NCBI GenBank assembly: GCA_040507985.1
Contig: JBEVNR010000033.1
Location: 1 to 54,318, forward strand
Length of the DNA stretch: 54,318 bases
DNA from: JBEVNR01 sp040507985
Lineage (GTDB): Bacteria > Pseudomonadota > Alphaproteobacteria > Rickettsiales > UBA6187
Direction: 5' to 3'
The position numbers were made by a program, and so were the translations under genes. A model generated the notes under the pieces. That model saw nothing but the letters and a program-made list of their open reading frames with translations, was not told the DNA's origin and did not search any database. Positions 1 to 9,359 of the stretch are shown one piece after another (position 1 is the stretch's first letter; the number at the start of each line of letters is the position of its first letter).

Positions 1-87
1 TTCCGCCGTTTTGCTCGCGCATATATCCGAGCAAAAATAACGCAGAATTTTTTTGATCCCGTACTCGTTCAAATGCCTGTTGCTCAT
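1..87 (-). CDS. Transposase N-terminus, IS1595-like (partial, runs off window)
   Basis: The first 29 codons of a minus-strand gene are visible: an ATG at 85-87 preceded by a good Shine-Dalgarno stretch (AAGGAAAG), reading MSNRHLNEYGIKKILRYF, then a segment ending in SKTAE. From memory, IS1595-family transposases start in this way, with a helix followed by 'TA..A..TG..RNT'. The gene continues beyond base 1. Outside the start codon, up to about base 128, there is a partly repeated stretch (GCTAGTC twice) that could be the terminal part of the insertion sequence. Family assignment rests on fewer than 30 residues and is tentative; that this is a real coding start is more secure because of the SD and unbroken frame. 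Confidence 0.5.
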   Translation of the reverse strand, partial: MSNRHLNEYGIKKILRYFCSDICASKTAE

Positions 88-307
88 AGACTTTCCTTAT
101 ATCGGCTAGTCTAGGCGCTAGTCAAGAGCCAAAGAAAAAATAATCGCATATCAACGCCACCGCGCATTACGCAATTATTAACCGTTATTTGTTATGTTAA
201 TAATATCCGTTTCGCGCATAAGCGGGGGCTAAGGCGAGGGGCGGACGGCATAAAGCGCGAGCAAGTACGCAAGCGGACATGCAACCAAGGGGGCTTGGGT
301 TAGGTTT

Positions 308-2716
308 ATGAGCATTTCGTCGGCCATTAACGCGTCGCTCACCGGCCTGCAAACGGTCGAGAAGCAAATCACCGTATCGTCGGGTAACATCGCGAACGCC
401 AAAACGCCGGGATACGCCAGGCAGCGCGCGGAACTGGGCACGCAAGTCATTGCGGGAGAAGTCGCGGGCGTGCAGTTGATCGGCGTCACCGCCGAAATTA
501 ACCAAAACGTCGTGTCCGAAATTCGCAACCAAAGCGGCGATCTGGCGGAAAAAAATACCGTGGCGGAATATTTTTCCCGCATCGAAAATTTATACGGAAA
601 TCTGGACGGATCGCCCACGCTTGGTGACCGGCTCAACGATTTTTTCACGGGCCTGCAAGATTTAAGCAACGATCCGGAATTGCTGTCCCTGCGCCAAAAC
701 GCCGTGAGCGGCGCCCAGAACGCCGCCGATTACGTCTCAAACCTTGCGACCGACTTGTACGGGCTGCAATATACCGTCGATGGCGACATAGGAACGGCGG
801 TCGGCAACGTCAACGCTATTTTGGGCAATTTGCACGACATTAACAATCGTATCAGCGGGTTTCTTCCCGGAAGCTCGGGATTCGTGAATTTGGAATCGCA
901 ACAACGCAATTTACTGCAACAATTGTCGGAATATATTCCCGTCAGCGTCGGAACGGCGTCAAACGGTACGGTTTCGGTCGCCGGTCCCGAAGGCACGTCC
1001 CTTCTCGACAGCAGGTTATACAGGCTTGACTATACGCCCTCCCTCTCGCCCGACTCCATTATCGCCGGACAAAATTTCGGCGCGATCACCTTGACGGCGC
1101 TCGACGAAAAAGGCAACGCGCAAGGCGTTCCCGTCGATCTTGTCACCGCCGGCACGGGCGACGAGGTGGTCTATGGCGGCGAAAAGGGCAAGCTGAAGGG
1201 ATTGCTCGAGTTGCGCGACCAAACGTTTCCGGAGTTGATCGGCCAGCTCGACAGCCTTGCCTATAGTTTTAAGGAGGCGGCGAACAAGGAGCACAACGAC
1301 GGGGTGGCGTTCCCCCCTCCGCAAACGCTCGAAGGCACGCGCGGCATAACGCCGGATTCGCTTCTCGGGTTCGACGGCAAGGTGCGCATCGCCGTGCTCA
1401 AGGCGGACGGCTCGCCCGCCTCCAGTCCGTTTCCCGACGAAGATTCCTTCACGCCGCTGACGCTCGACTTAAGCACGCTGGAAAACGGCAACGGCGACGG
1501 AAAATTCGACGTCGAAACGCTGGTGAACGAAATTAACTCGTATTACGGCGCGCCGCAAAGCCGCGCGTCGGTGGGCAATTTGCGCAACGTGGGGCTGGTG
1601 CTGAAAGATAGCGCGATCGCCGACGGCGGCAGCGCGCAATTTACGCTGGAATACGACAACGTGTCCGCCCAAAACGCGAAAGTGGAAATCGTGGGCGTGC
1701 AGGTGCAAGACCCGACGGACGGTTCGACCGGCTACGGCGCCGTGACGGTTCCCTCCGGCAGCTTTACCGCCGCGAAAGGCGAAAGGACGCAGGGCGACCA
1801 AGGATTTACGCTTAACTTCTCCGGCGACGACAACCGTTCAAGCTATACCGTCAACGTCACGGTGCGCGTCACCGACGAAAACGGTAACGTGTCGCAAAGC
1901 GTCATCGCCTATAACGTGGCCGACGACGTGGCGAGCGGCGGATACAACACGCGCTACGCCGCCCAAAGCCAAAGCGTCACCTCCGGCACGGGGCAACTCT
2001 ATCCGGCGACGGGCGCGGAATTGTTGCGCGCGTCTTATGTCGACGCCAAGGGCGGCACGGTGCAGCCCGGCGAACAGGGGTATTTGAAGTTAGAGGCGGC
2101 AAACGGCCTGCGCGTGGGCATAGACGAGATGGACAGTTCCCACGTCTCGACCGGCGGCGCCACCATAGACGCGACGAAGAAAGGATTTTCCGCCTTCTTC
2201 GGATTGAACGACTTATTTCAAACGGGCAATCCGGATAAAATACAAGGGACGGCGGTATCGTTGAAAGTGCGCGACGACATTGCGAAAAACCCGAATTATC
2301 TAGCCATAGGCAAGCTCACCCCGTCGGCCCAGCCAAGCGATCCGACCAAGGCGTCGTACGCTTACGAAGTTGGCGCCGGCGACAACGGCAACGCGCGCGC
2401 GCTGGCGGGCGTCGGCGGAAAAACCCTGACCTTTGCGGCGACGAACAGCCTGCCGCAAAGCTCGGTGACGCTGGGCGTCTATGGCGCGAGCACGGTCAGC
2501 TTTATGGCGACCAAGGCGGAAAAGGCCAAAACCGACCAAGAGGTGGAGCAATTCACCTTCGAGGGGCTGCAAAACATGTTTCAGGAGACGTCGGGCGTCG
2601 ACGTCGACGCGGAGCTGGCCAAAATTACGGAACTCGAAAGTCAGTACTCGGCGTCCGCCACGCTCATCTCCACCTTGCGCAGCATGATGGACACGTTAAT
2701 CGGCGCGTTTAGATAG
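308..2716 (+). CDS. flgK: Flagellar hook-associated protein 1 (FlgK)
   Basis: FlgK forms the first hook-filament junction ring and is exported by the flagellar type III apparatus. The N-terminus (MSISSAINASLTGLQTVEKQ followed by a GNIANAKTPGYARQR block) is the conserved flagellar rod/hook D0 helix. The C-terminus ends with a paired amphipathic helix (ESQYSASATLISTLRSMMDTL). At 802 residues it is much longer than enterobacterial FlgK (about 550). The extra length lies in the middle, where residues about 440-560 are beta-rich and resemble an Ig/cadherin-like surface domain. flgL follows 14 bp downstream, so the two form an operon. A TTAACC half-site sits at 178-183 upstream. No other flagellar genes are in the window. 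Confidence 0.95.
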   Translation: MSISSAINASLTGLQTVEKQITVSSGNIANAKTPGYARQRAELGTQVIAGEVAGVQLIGVTAEINQNVVSEIRNQSGDLAEKNTVAEYFSRIENLYGNLDGSPTLGDRLNDFFTGLQDLSNDPELLSLRQNAVSGAQNAADYVSNLATDLYGLQYTVDGDIGTAVGNVNAILGNLHDINNRISGFLPGSSGFVNLESQQRNLLQQLSEYIPVSVGTASNGTVSVAGPEGTSLLDSRLYRLDYTPSLSPDSIIAGQNFGAITLTALDEKGNAQGVPVDLVTAGTGDEVVYGGEKGKLKGLLELRDQTFPELIGQLDSLAYSFKEAANKEHNDGVAFPPPQTLEGTRGITPDSLLGFDGKVRIAVLKADGSPASSPFPDEDSFTPLTLDLSTLENGNGDGKFDVETLVNEINSYYGAPQSRASVGNLRNVGLVLKDSAIADGGSAQFTLEYDNVSAQNAKVEIVGVQVQDPTDGSTGYGAVTVPSGSFTAAKGERTQGDQGFTLNFSGDDNRSSYTVNVTVRVTDENGNVSQSVIAYNVADDVASGGYNTRYAAQSQSVTSGTGQLYPATGAELLRASYVDAKGGTVQPGEQGYLKLEAANGLRVGIDEMDSSHVSTGGATIDATKKGFSAFFGLNDLFQTGNPDKIQGTAVSLKVRDDIAKNPNYLAIGKLTPSAQPSDPTKASYAYEVGAGDNGNARALAGVGGKTLTFAATNSLPQSSVTLGVYGASTVSFMATKAEKAKTDQEVEQFTFEGLQNMFQETSGVDVDAELAKITELESQYSASATLISTLRSMMDTLIGAFR

Positions 2717-2730
2717 AAGGAATAGAGAAT

Positions 2731-3639
2731 ATGCTAGACTTAACGCCCTACACTCCCGGACGCGCCGTGTTGCTGAACGCGCAACGCGCCCGCGACGGCT
2801 TAAGCGAAGTGACGCGACAAATATCGTCCGGCGCCAAACATGCCGACTTGTCCGGCTATGCGGGGGACGGCAATTTGCAAACGATTTTATCGTTGCAATC
2901 GAGCATTAAGGAGGCGAACGGATATATCCGCTCGAACGCCAACGCCAGCGCGAAGCTCGACGTCGTCGACCAGTCGCTCGACAATCTCGAAGGGGTGGCG
3001 AAGGAATTGGCGTCGCTCGCCACCAACCGCCTGAACGGTGCGTCGGGCGAAGACATGCCCGTGGAACAGGTCGCGGACGGATTTTTAAGCCGCATCCAAA
3101 ACGCGCTTAACGTCACTTATAACGGATCGTTTTTATTTGGCGGCAGCAAGAACGACCGTCCTCCCGTCGAAAACATTAATTACACCTCGATCGTCGGCGG
3201 AAAACCCACGGCCAACTATTATAATGGCGATAATTTCGTCGCCACCGTCCGCAGCAGCGCCAACCAGGAAGTCGCCTACGGGGTGAAGGCCGACGAACAG
3301 CCGTTCCAAACCCTTATCGGCGCGGTGCATCAATTGATCGAAGGGCACCAAGCGAACGACCCGGAAAAACTGAACGCCGCCCTTGACCTCGCCAATGACG
3401 CCGTGTCGCAACTGTCGACCAAACGCGCGGTGGTGCGGCAAAACGCGGACCAGCTGCAAACCATCAACGTCACGCAGGAAGACGTCGCCCTTACGCTGCA
3501 AGCCAACTTCACCGACTTGCACGACACCGATATCGTCGAGGCGTCCACCCGGCTTAGCGACATGGAGGCGCTGGTGCAGGCGTCGTACAGCGCGTGGGCG
3601 ACGCTTAGTAAGCTGCGGCTGAGTAATTATTTACGGTAA
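2731..3639 (+). CDS. flgL: Flagellar hook-associated protein 3 (FlgL)
   Basis: Second hook-filament junction protein, flagellin-like, 302 residues, the usual size. The N-terminal helix includes a QRARDGLSEVTRQISSGAKH segment like flagellin D0/D1, and the C-terminus ends with LVQASYSAWATLSKLRLSNYLR, typical of FlgL/flagellin D0. A good ribosome-binding site (GAAGGAATAGAG) precedes the ATG, and only 14 bp separate it from flgK, so co-transcription is expected. It converges on uvrD, with a short copy of a dispersed motif immediately after its stop codon. Confidence 0.93.
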   Translation: MLDLTPYTPGRAVLLNAQRARDGLSEVTRQISSGAKHADLSGYAGDGNLQTILSLQSSIKEANGYIRSNANASAKLDVVDQSLDNLEGVAKELASLATNRLNGASGEDMPVEQVADGFLSRIQNALNVTYNGSFLFGGSKNDRPPVENINYTSIVGGKPTANYYNGDNFVATVRSSANQEVAYGVKADEQPFQTLIGAVHQLIEGHQANDPEKLNAALDLANDAVSQLSTKRAVVRQNADQLQTINVTQEDVALTLQANFTDLHDTDIVEASTRLSDMEALVQASYSAWATLSKLRLSNYLR

Positions 3640-3640
3640 A

Positions 3641-3658
3641 CAAAGTGTTACGCAGCCT
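3641..3658 (+). repeat. Short dispersed motif, copy 1
   Basis: CAAAGTGTTACGCAGCCT directly after the flgL stop. Related strings occur at 43692-43710 and 51689-51707, and a partial one at 39964-39978, all between genes. Function unknown; chance cannot be excluded for such a short string. Confidence 0.25.
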
Positions 3659-3701
3659 AGAGGCAACGAAGGCGGGCGATTGCGGCATGGATATACGCGC
3701 C

Positions 3702-5876
3702 TTACGCCGCCCGTTCGACGTATTTATCCAGTATTTTTTTGGATTGCGTCACGCCGTGGAAGAAAATTTCGAGCTTGTCGTGCTCAATGTTGAGAACGGT
3801 GCCGTAGCCGTATTTTTTGTTATAGACGCGCTCTCCCACCTTAAAGCCGGCGACGCTGGCGCGCACGACGCGTTTGGACTTGGCTTCTTCTGCGGTAAAG
3901 TTATGGCGGTAGGTTCCGTCTTGGCGGCGCGTGCCGGGAAAGCCGTAGGCGCCGTGCACCATGTTGATTTTCTCTATCGCCTCTTCCGGCAATTCGTCGA
4001 TAAAGCGCGAGGGAAGATTCTGCTGCACTTGCCCGTAATATAGGCGGTTGGCGCTATGCGCAACATAGGCGCGCTTGCGGGCGCGGGTAATGCCGACATA
4101 GGCCAGGCGCCGCTCTTCCTCCAGCCCCTTGCCGCCGCTTTCGTCCACTGAGCGCTGGTTGGGGAAGATGCCCTCCTCCCATCCGGGAAGGAACACGGCG
4201 TCGAATTCCAGCCCCTTGGCGGCATGTAGCGTCATGACGGCAACCTGATCTAAGGCGCCGGCCTCCTCGTCGCCGTCCGACACCAATCCCACATGCTCTA
4301 AAAACGCGTAGAGACTTTCAAAACGGTCGAGCGCGCGCAGCAGCTCGCGCACGTTTTCCATGCGGCTTTGCGCTTCCGCGACGCCTTCTTGCCGCCACAT
4401 CTCCGCATAGCCGGACTCGCGCACCACGTCTTCGCCCAACTCGCTGAGCAGCGCGTTGTTTTCCATCCGCAGGCGCCAGCCGTCTATTTGCGAGACGAAA
4501 TATTCCAGCGCCTTTTGCATGCCCGGCCGCATGTCCAGACACGGCCGGGAAAAATGCCGACGCAGCGCCGCCATGCTCGACATGCCGTTCTCCCGCGCAT
4601 ATAGCCGCACGTTGCGCAAGGTGGAAGGCCCCACGCCGCGCTTGGGCAAGTTGACGACGCGCTCGAAGGCGAAATCGTCGTCGTCCTGCGCGATTAGCCT
4701 TAAATACGCGATGACGTCGCGCACTTCCTGCCGTTCGTAGAAACGCAGTCCCCCGATCACCCGATAGGCGAGGCCGCGCTCCATGAAACATTCTTCGATG
4801 GAGCGCGTTTGCGCGCCGGCCCGCACCAGCACGGCGCATTGCCGCAGCGAAAATCCTTTTAATTGCAGCGATTCTATTTCGTCGGCGATGAAGCGCGCTT
4901 CCTCGCGGTCGTCATAGGTGAGAACGACTTTCACCTTTTCGCCCGGCTCGCCGGACGTGTGCAGGGTTTTCCCCAAACGGTCGACGTTATGAGCGATAAG
5001 CCCGGACGCCGCACGCAGAATGTTCGCGGTCGAGCGATAGTTGCGTTCCAGCCGCACCACGTGCGCTTCCGGATAATCTTTGTCGAAGCGCAAGATATTG
5101 CCCACTTCCGCCCCGCGCCACCCGTAAATGGATTGGTCGTCGTCTCCCACGCAGCAAATGTTGCGGCTTTTTTGGGCGAGCAGGCGCAGCCACAAATATT
5201 GCACGACGTTGGTGTCCTGATATTCGTCCACCAGGATATATTTTATTTCGCGGTGGTAGCGCGCCAATATCTCGGCGTTGTCCGAAAATAATTGCAGGCA
5301 ATAGAGCAGCAAATCGCCGAAATCCGCCGAATTGGAGGACAGCAGCCGTTGTTGGTATTCCTTATAGAGTTCGTCCAGCCGTCCGTCGGCGAAATCCGCC
5401 TCGTCGAACCCCGCCAGTTGCCCGGGCGTCAACCCCTTGTCTTTCGCGCGGGAAAGCAGGGCGGCGAAATGTTTGTGCGTCCAGCGCTTTTCGTCTATGC
5501 CGAAATCTTGCAAAATCTGCTTCGCCGCGCGCAGCCGGTCGTTGCCGTCGATGATGGTGAAGTCGGATCGCAATCCCACCGATTCGGCGTGGCGACGCAG
5601 TATTTTTGCGCAGATGGAGTGAAACGTTCCCATCCACACGCCGATGGACTCTCCCGTTCCGGCCATGGCGTCCAGGCGCTCGCGCATTTCTCCGGCGGCT
5701 TTGTTGGTGAAGGTGACCGCCATGATCTGCCGGGGGAGCGCGCCGTTTTCGAGCATGTGCGCGATGCGCGTCACCAGCGCGCGCGTCTTGCCGGTGCCGG
5801 CGCCCGCCAGCACCAGCAACGGCCCGTCGATGCGGGTCACGGCGTCGTATTGTTCGGGGTTGAGGGCATCGTACAT
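3702..5876 (-). CDS. uvrD: UvrD/PcrA-type DNA helicase
   Basis: ATP-dependent 3'-5' superfamily 1A helicase for nucleotide excision and mismatch repair. Motifs run in the expected order: Walker A AGAGTGKT at residues 24-31, motif II DEYQDTN at 217-223, motif III GDDDQSIYGWRGA at 244-256, motif IV LERNYRS near 276, motif V TLHAAKGLEF and motif VI AYVGITRARK in the last third. The C-terminal part (GERVYNKKYGYGTV) matches the Tudor-like tail of UvrD/PcrA. At 724 residues it is of normal length. It faces flgL and is separated from hemE by 168 bp with no feature I recognise. UvrD versus PcrA/Rep naming cannot be settled by eye. Confidence 0.95.
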   Translation of the reverse strand: MYDALNPEQYDAVTRIDGPLLVLAGAGTGKTRALVTRIAHMLENGALPRQIMAVTFTNKAAGEMRERLDAMAGTGESIGVWMGTFHSICAKILRRHAESVGLRSDFTIIDGNDRLRAAKQILQDFGIDEKRWTHKHFAALLSRAKDKGLTPGQLAGFDEADFADGRLDELYKEYQQRLLSSNSADFGDLLLYCLQLFSDNAEILARYHREIKYILVDEYQDTNVVQYLWLRLLAQKSRNICCVGDDDQSIYGWRGAEVGNILRFDKDYPEAHVVRLERNYRSTANILRAASGLIAHNVDRLGKTLHTSGEPGEKVKVVLTYDDREEARFIADEIESLQLKGFSLRQCAVLVRAGAQTRSIEECFMERGLAYRVIGGLRFYERQEVRDVIAYLRLIAQDDDDFAFERVVNLPKRGVGPSTLRNVRLYARENGMSSMAALRRHFSRPCLDMRPGMQKALEYFVSQIDGWRLRMENNALLSELGEDVVRESGYAEMWRQEGVAEAQSRMENVRELLRALDRFESLYAFLEHVGLVSDGDEEAGALDQVAVMTLHAAKGLEFDAVFLPGWEEGIFPNQRSVDESGGKGLEEERRLAYVGITRARKRAYVAHSANRLYYGQVQQNLPSRFIDELPEEAIEKINMVHGAYGFPGTRRQDGTYRHNFTAEEAKSKRVVRASVAGFKVGERVYNKKYGYGTVLNIEHDKLEIFFHGVTQSKKILDKYVERAA

Positions 5877-6044
5877 AATTATTTAACACATCGCGCTTTT
5901 TAAAGGAACACCTTAAAGCAGAAGCGCTCTCCGCACAACGGGTAATGTATTAGGCAATGAGGTCGCTTAGCAACGATGCGGCCTTAGCGAAAAGAAGCAA
6001 GCCAGGAATCATGAGAAGCAAGATTTCCAAGTTAATTTATAACG

Positions 6045-7079
6045 TTACCCTGATTCCCCGCGCAGCGTACGGAGCAGCAATTCCACTTTAGATATCTCCG
6101 TTTCCGGCAAAATGCCGTGGCCTAAATTGAAGATGTAAGGACGATTCTTCATAACGGCGATACATTCCCTGACGGCGCGCACCAACGTCTCGTCGTCCGC
6201 GAAAAGAAGGTAGGGATCGAGGTTGCCTTGAAGCGGCAAGCCGGTTTTATCCCTGACGGAGGCAAGGGGGGTGGCGTAATCGACGCCGACGGCATCGGGG
6301 AGAACGACGTCGGCCGTTTCGGCCGCCTGCGTTCCCCATCCTTTCACGAACCATATGACGGGAACGTCCGGGGCGTAGGCGCGAATTTCCCGGACGATGC
6401 GCGTGGCCGGAGCGATGCAATACTCCGCGCGCGCGCATAACGGCGCCAGCGTGCCCCAGCTTTCAAATAATTGAATCACGTCCACGCCGGCGTCTATTTG
6501 ATTTTTCACGTGCGTAACGCAGGCGTCGGTCAGCGCGTTTATCAGGGCGGCGGCGTCGCGGGGAAAAGAGGCGGCGCGGCGACGGGCGCTTGAAAATTCC
6601 TTTTCGCCGGGGGTGCCGTACATGTAGAGCAGCAGCGTCCACGGCATGCCGGCGAAACCGATGAGCGGCACGCGCGCGTCAAGGGCGCCGCGCGTGAGGG
6701 TTATGCCCTCGTATACCCGGTCGAGCGCGCAAAAATTCGGCGTAAGCGCGTCGTTTTTCGGCATGACGACGCTAGGGCCGGCGTCTTTAACGAAGTCTAC
6801 CCTACATCCGAGCGCCATCGGTACGGTAAGAATGTCGGAAAAAATGATCGCGGCGTCGAGGTTAAAGCGCGTTATGGGTTGCAGCGTCGCGTCCGCAACG
6901 GCGTCGGGCGTCAGGCAAAATTCGACGAAAGAGGGAAAACGCGCGCGCAACCTTCGGTATTCGGGCAGGTAGCGCCCGGCTTGGCGCATCATCCATATCG
7001 GAGGAACGGCGTTGGAGGCGCCGCTAAGCGCGCGCATCAACGGAGCGTTTTTTCGCGGCGTTTTGTCAAAGCTGGCCAT
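6045..7079 (-). CDS. hemE: Uroporphyrinogen decarboxylase (HemE)
   Basis: Decarboxylates the four acetate side chains of uroporphyrinogen III to give coproporphyrinogen III in cytosolic haem synthesis. The N-terminal signature PPIWMMRQAGRYLPEYR and the internal signature IGFAGMPWTLLLYM are both intact. The end of the chain (FNLGHGILPETE) carries the conserved catalytic-cleft GHG motif. Length 344 residues is standard. ATG start at 7077-7079 fits the family N-terminus. No other haem gene is present nearby. Confidence 0.96.
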   Translation of the reverse strand: MASFDKTPRKNAPLMRALSGASNAVPPIWMMRQAGRYLPEYRRLRARFPSFVEFCLTPDAVADATLQPITRFNLDAAIIFSDILTVPMALGCRVDFVKDAGPSVVMPKNDALTPNFCALDRVYEGITLTRGALDARVPLIGFAGMPWTLLLYMYGTPGEKEFSSARRRAASFPRDAAALINALTDACVTHVKNQIDAGVDVIQLFESWGTLAPLCARAEYCIAPATRIVREIRAYAPDVPVIWFVKGWGTQAAETADVVLPDAVGVDYATPLASVRDKTGLPLQGNLDPYLLFADDETLVRAVRECIAVMKNRPYIFNLGHGILPETEISKVELLLRTLRGESG

Positions 7080-7384
7080 AGGTGCGCTCCATCGTGTTCC
7101 AAATCGGAACTTAACGCGCTACGGTAAGAATGGCCAGTAAAATTTCGTTCAAAAAATAGGGTGCAACCGACTAATCGAAGGATACGGCTTTGCTTCGCTT
7201 CATAAAAGGCAAAAAGTCGCATGGAGCTGTCGACTGGGCGCAATTTAGCGTTTAATCCATCTATTTTGTAACAATCTCATATTTTTTTGCCTTGTCGCGG
7301 ATAAAAAACATTCAAAAAAACTCTGGATTTTACCGTTCCGAAGGCGTAATCTTCCGGTTCTCGTATTTCACGTTGAACGCTTTA
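7080..7384. other. Divergent intergenic region hemE/DegP
   Basis: This 305-bp stretch separates the divergent hemE and DegP-like genes and must hold both promoters. I see no convincing -35/-10 pair, repeat or RNA gene. An in-frame TTG at 7292 could extend the protease but would put about 31 non-signal-like residues ahead of the signal peptide. Confidence 0.4.
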
Positions 7385-8869
7385 ATGACGGTGCACGCTA
7401 TGCGGTTTAGGTATGGGTTCTCTCTCGTCGGGCTATCCGCTTGTCTCTTTCTGGGGATCGTCGCCGGCGCCCCGCTTCATGCGCAGGCGAACGAAAGCTT
7501 CGCTCCTCTGGTCGAAAAAATGTCGCCGGCGGTGGTAAACGTCTCCACCACCCAAACGCTGGAGCTTTCCGGCTCTCCCTTAAACGAATTGTTCTCGCAA
7601 GAATTTCCTCCCGGCCATCCCCTGTCCGGCCTTCCCGACTTGTTCGAGCGGTTTTACGGGTTGCAGGACGGAGAAAAAGGCGAAAAGCGTAAAACCACCT
7701 CGCTCGGCTCCGGCTTCGTCGTCTCGCCCGAGGGGTATATCGTCACAAACTATCACGTGATCGAAAAATCCGAAGAAATTATGGTCACGTTCCACGACGA
7801 CGTGCAAATGAAGGCGAAGATCGTCGGAACGGACGAAAAAACCGACATCGCCCTGCTTAAGGTAGACGCCAAAAAACCGCTCCCCTACGCGACGTGGGGA
7901 AAATCGGACGCCGCAAAAGTCGGAGATTGGGTGATTGCCATCGGCAATCCGTTCGGCCTCGGCGGATCGGTGTCGGCCGGCATCATTTCGGCAAGGGCGC
8001 GCGACATTAACTCCGGCCCGTTCGACGACTACATTCAAACCGACGCCGCCATCAATCGCGGCAATTCCGGCGGTCCGCTCTTTAACGCGGACGGCGAAGT
8101 GATCGGCGTGAACACAGCGATTTTCTCGCCGTCCGGAGGCAACGTGGGCATCGGTTTCGCCGTTCCCGCCACTCTTGCCGAACCGGTGGTGCGGCAACTG
8201 AAGGAATATGGCAAAACGAAGCGCGGCTGGCTCGGCGTCAAAATTCAGCAAGTCACCGACGAAATCGCCGGCAGCTTAGGAATGGAAAAGTCGCGCGGCG
8301 CCTTAATCATCGAAGTCAATCCGGGCAGCCCGGCCGACAAGGCCGGCATAAAAACCGGCGACGTGATTCTTTCCTTTGACGGGGTGGAGGTGGCCGAAAT
8401 GCGTCGCTTGCCTCGCATGGTGGCGGAAGCGACGCTAAACGAAAAAGCCGACGTCGAAATTTGGCGCAACGAGCAAACCAAAACCTTGTCGGTCGTGATC
8501 GCCGAAATGACGGAAGACCAGGAAAAATCGACGAAAACCGCCGCCTCTTCTTTTTTGAGCGATAAACCGGGGGAATCCTCCGACGTCCTCGGCATGCGCG
8601 TCGCGCCGATAGGAAAAGAGGCGAGGGAACGCTACGGTTTGGCCAAGGACGCGAAAGGCTTGTTGGTGGCGTCGGTGGAAAACGGATCGGCCGCCCAAGA
8701 CCAGGGCGTGCGCGCCGGCGACGTCATCATATCGGCGAATCAAAAAGACGTGGCGGAGATTAAAGATTTGCGCGACGCCGTCGCCGAGTCGAAAAAATCC
8801 GGTCGCCCCGCCTTGCTGATGGTGCAACGCGCCGGCTCCGCTATTTTTATCGCCGTTCCCGCGAAATAA
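7385..8869 (+). CDS. DegP/HtrA-type periplasmic serine protease
   Basis: Periplasmic quality-control protease (trypsin fold, S1C). From the ATG at 7385 it has a signal peptide ending about LHAQA. The catalytic triad is H124 (TNYHVI), D154 (KTDIALLKV) and S228 (RGNSGGPLF), followed by two PDZ domains, the first after SLGMEKSRGALI and the second near the C-terminus (AAQDQGVRAGDVI). An in-frame ATG at 7400 (MRFRYGFSLVGLS) also gives a good signal peptide and may be the true start; neither has a strong SD. aroQ follows 15 bp downstream, so read-through is likely. Family members are called DegP, DegQ or MucD. Confidence 0.9.
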   Translation: MTVHAMRFRYGFSLVGLSACLFLGIVAGAPLHAQANESFAPLVEKMSPAVVNVSTTQTLELSGSPLNELFSQEFPPGHPLSGLPDLFERFYGLQDGEKGEKRKTTSLGSGFVVSPEGYIVTNYHVIEKSEEIMVTFHDDVQMKAKIVGTDEKTDIALLKVDAKKPLPYATWGKSDAAKVGDWVIAIGNPFGLGGSVSAGIISARARDINSGPFDDYIQTDAAINRGNSGGPLFNADGEVIGVNTAIFSPSGGNVGIGFAVPATLAEPVVRQLKEYGKTKRGWLGVKIQQVTDEIAGSLGMEKSRGALIIEVNPGSPADKAGIKTGDVILSFDGVEVAEMRRLPRMVAEATLNEKADVEIWRNEQTKTLSVVIAEMTEDQEKSTKTAASSFLSDKPGESSDVLGMRVAPIGKEARERYGLAKDAKGLLVASVENGSAAQDQGVRAGDVIISANQKDVAEIKDLRDAVAESKKSGRPALLMVQRAGSAIFIAVPAK

Positions 8870-8884
8870 CGTTTAAGGCGCGCC

Positions 8885-9340
8885 ATGGAAAGAATGCGGG
8901 TGTTGGTCGTCAACGGACCAAACATTAACATGCTTGGGACGCGCGAGCCTGATAATTACGGCAGCGCCACGTTCGACGACCTGAGCGCCTTGCTCGTCAG
9001 TACGGCGCGTCGGCTCGATTGCGACCTTTCGCATTTTCAAAGCAACGGCGAAGGGGAAATCGTGTCGGTCATTCAAAAGGCGCGGGGAAAATTCGACGCG
9101 CTGGTGTTAAACGCCGGCGCGTTCACCCATACCTCCGTTGCCGTCCGCGACGCCGTGTTGGCTGCCGGAGTGAAAATGATGGAAGTGCATATCAGCAACA
9201 TCTATAAGCGCGAGCCTTTCCGGCACGTCAGCTATCTTTCCGACGTAGCGGAATGCGTGATATGCGGCGCGGGCATTCACGGTTACGCCCTTGCCATGGA
9301 ATACGCCGCCGAAATACATAAACACGCGAACGATTTTTAA
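8885..9340 (+). CDS. aroQ: 3-dehydroquinate dehydratase, type II (AroQ)
   Basis: Converts 3-dehydroquinate to 3-dehydroshikimate in the shikimate pathway. Type II signatures are all visible: VNGPNINMLGTREP with the flexible lid and catalytic Arg/Tyr (EPDNYG), NAGAFTHTSVAVRDA, and EVHISNIYKREPFRH with the conserved His. 151 residues is typical for the dodecameric enzyme. It follows the DegP-like protease by 15 bp and is 19 bp ahead of the pgeF start. Confidence 0.95.
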   Translation: MERMRVLVVNGPNINMLGTREPDNYGSATFDDLSALLVSTARRLDCDLSHFQSNGEGEIVSVIQKARGKFDALVLNAGAFTHTSVAVRDAVLAAGVKMMEVHISNIYKREPFRHVSYLSDVAECVICGAGIHGYALAMEYAAEIHKHANDF

Positions 9341-9359
9341 CGTTTTTAGGCGCGTAACA

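Noticed and set aside
7292..7384. TTG-initiated extension of the DegP-like protease
   Set aside because: Adds about 31 polar residues ahead of a normal signal peptide and has no ribosome-binding site.
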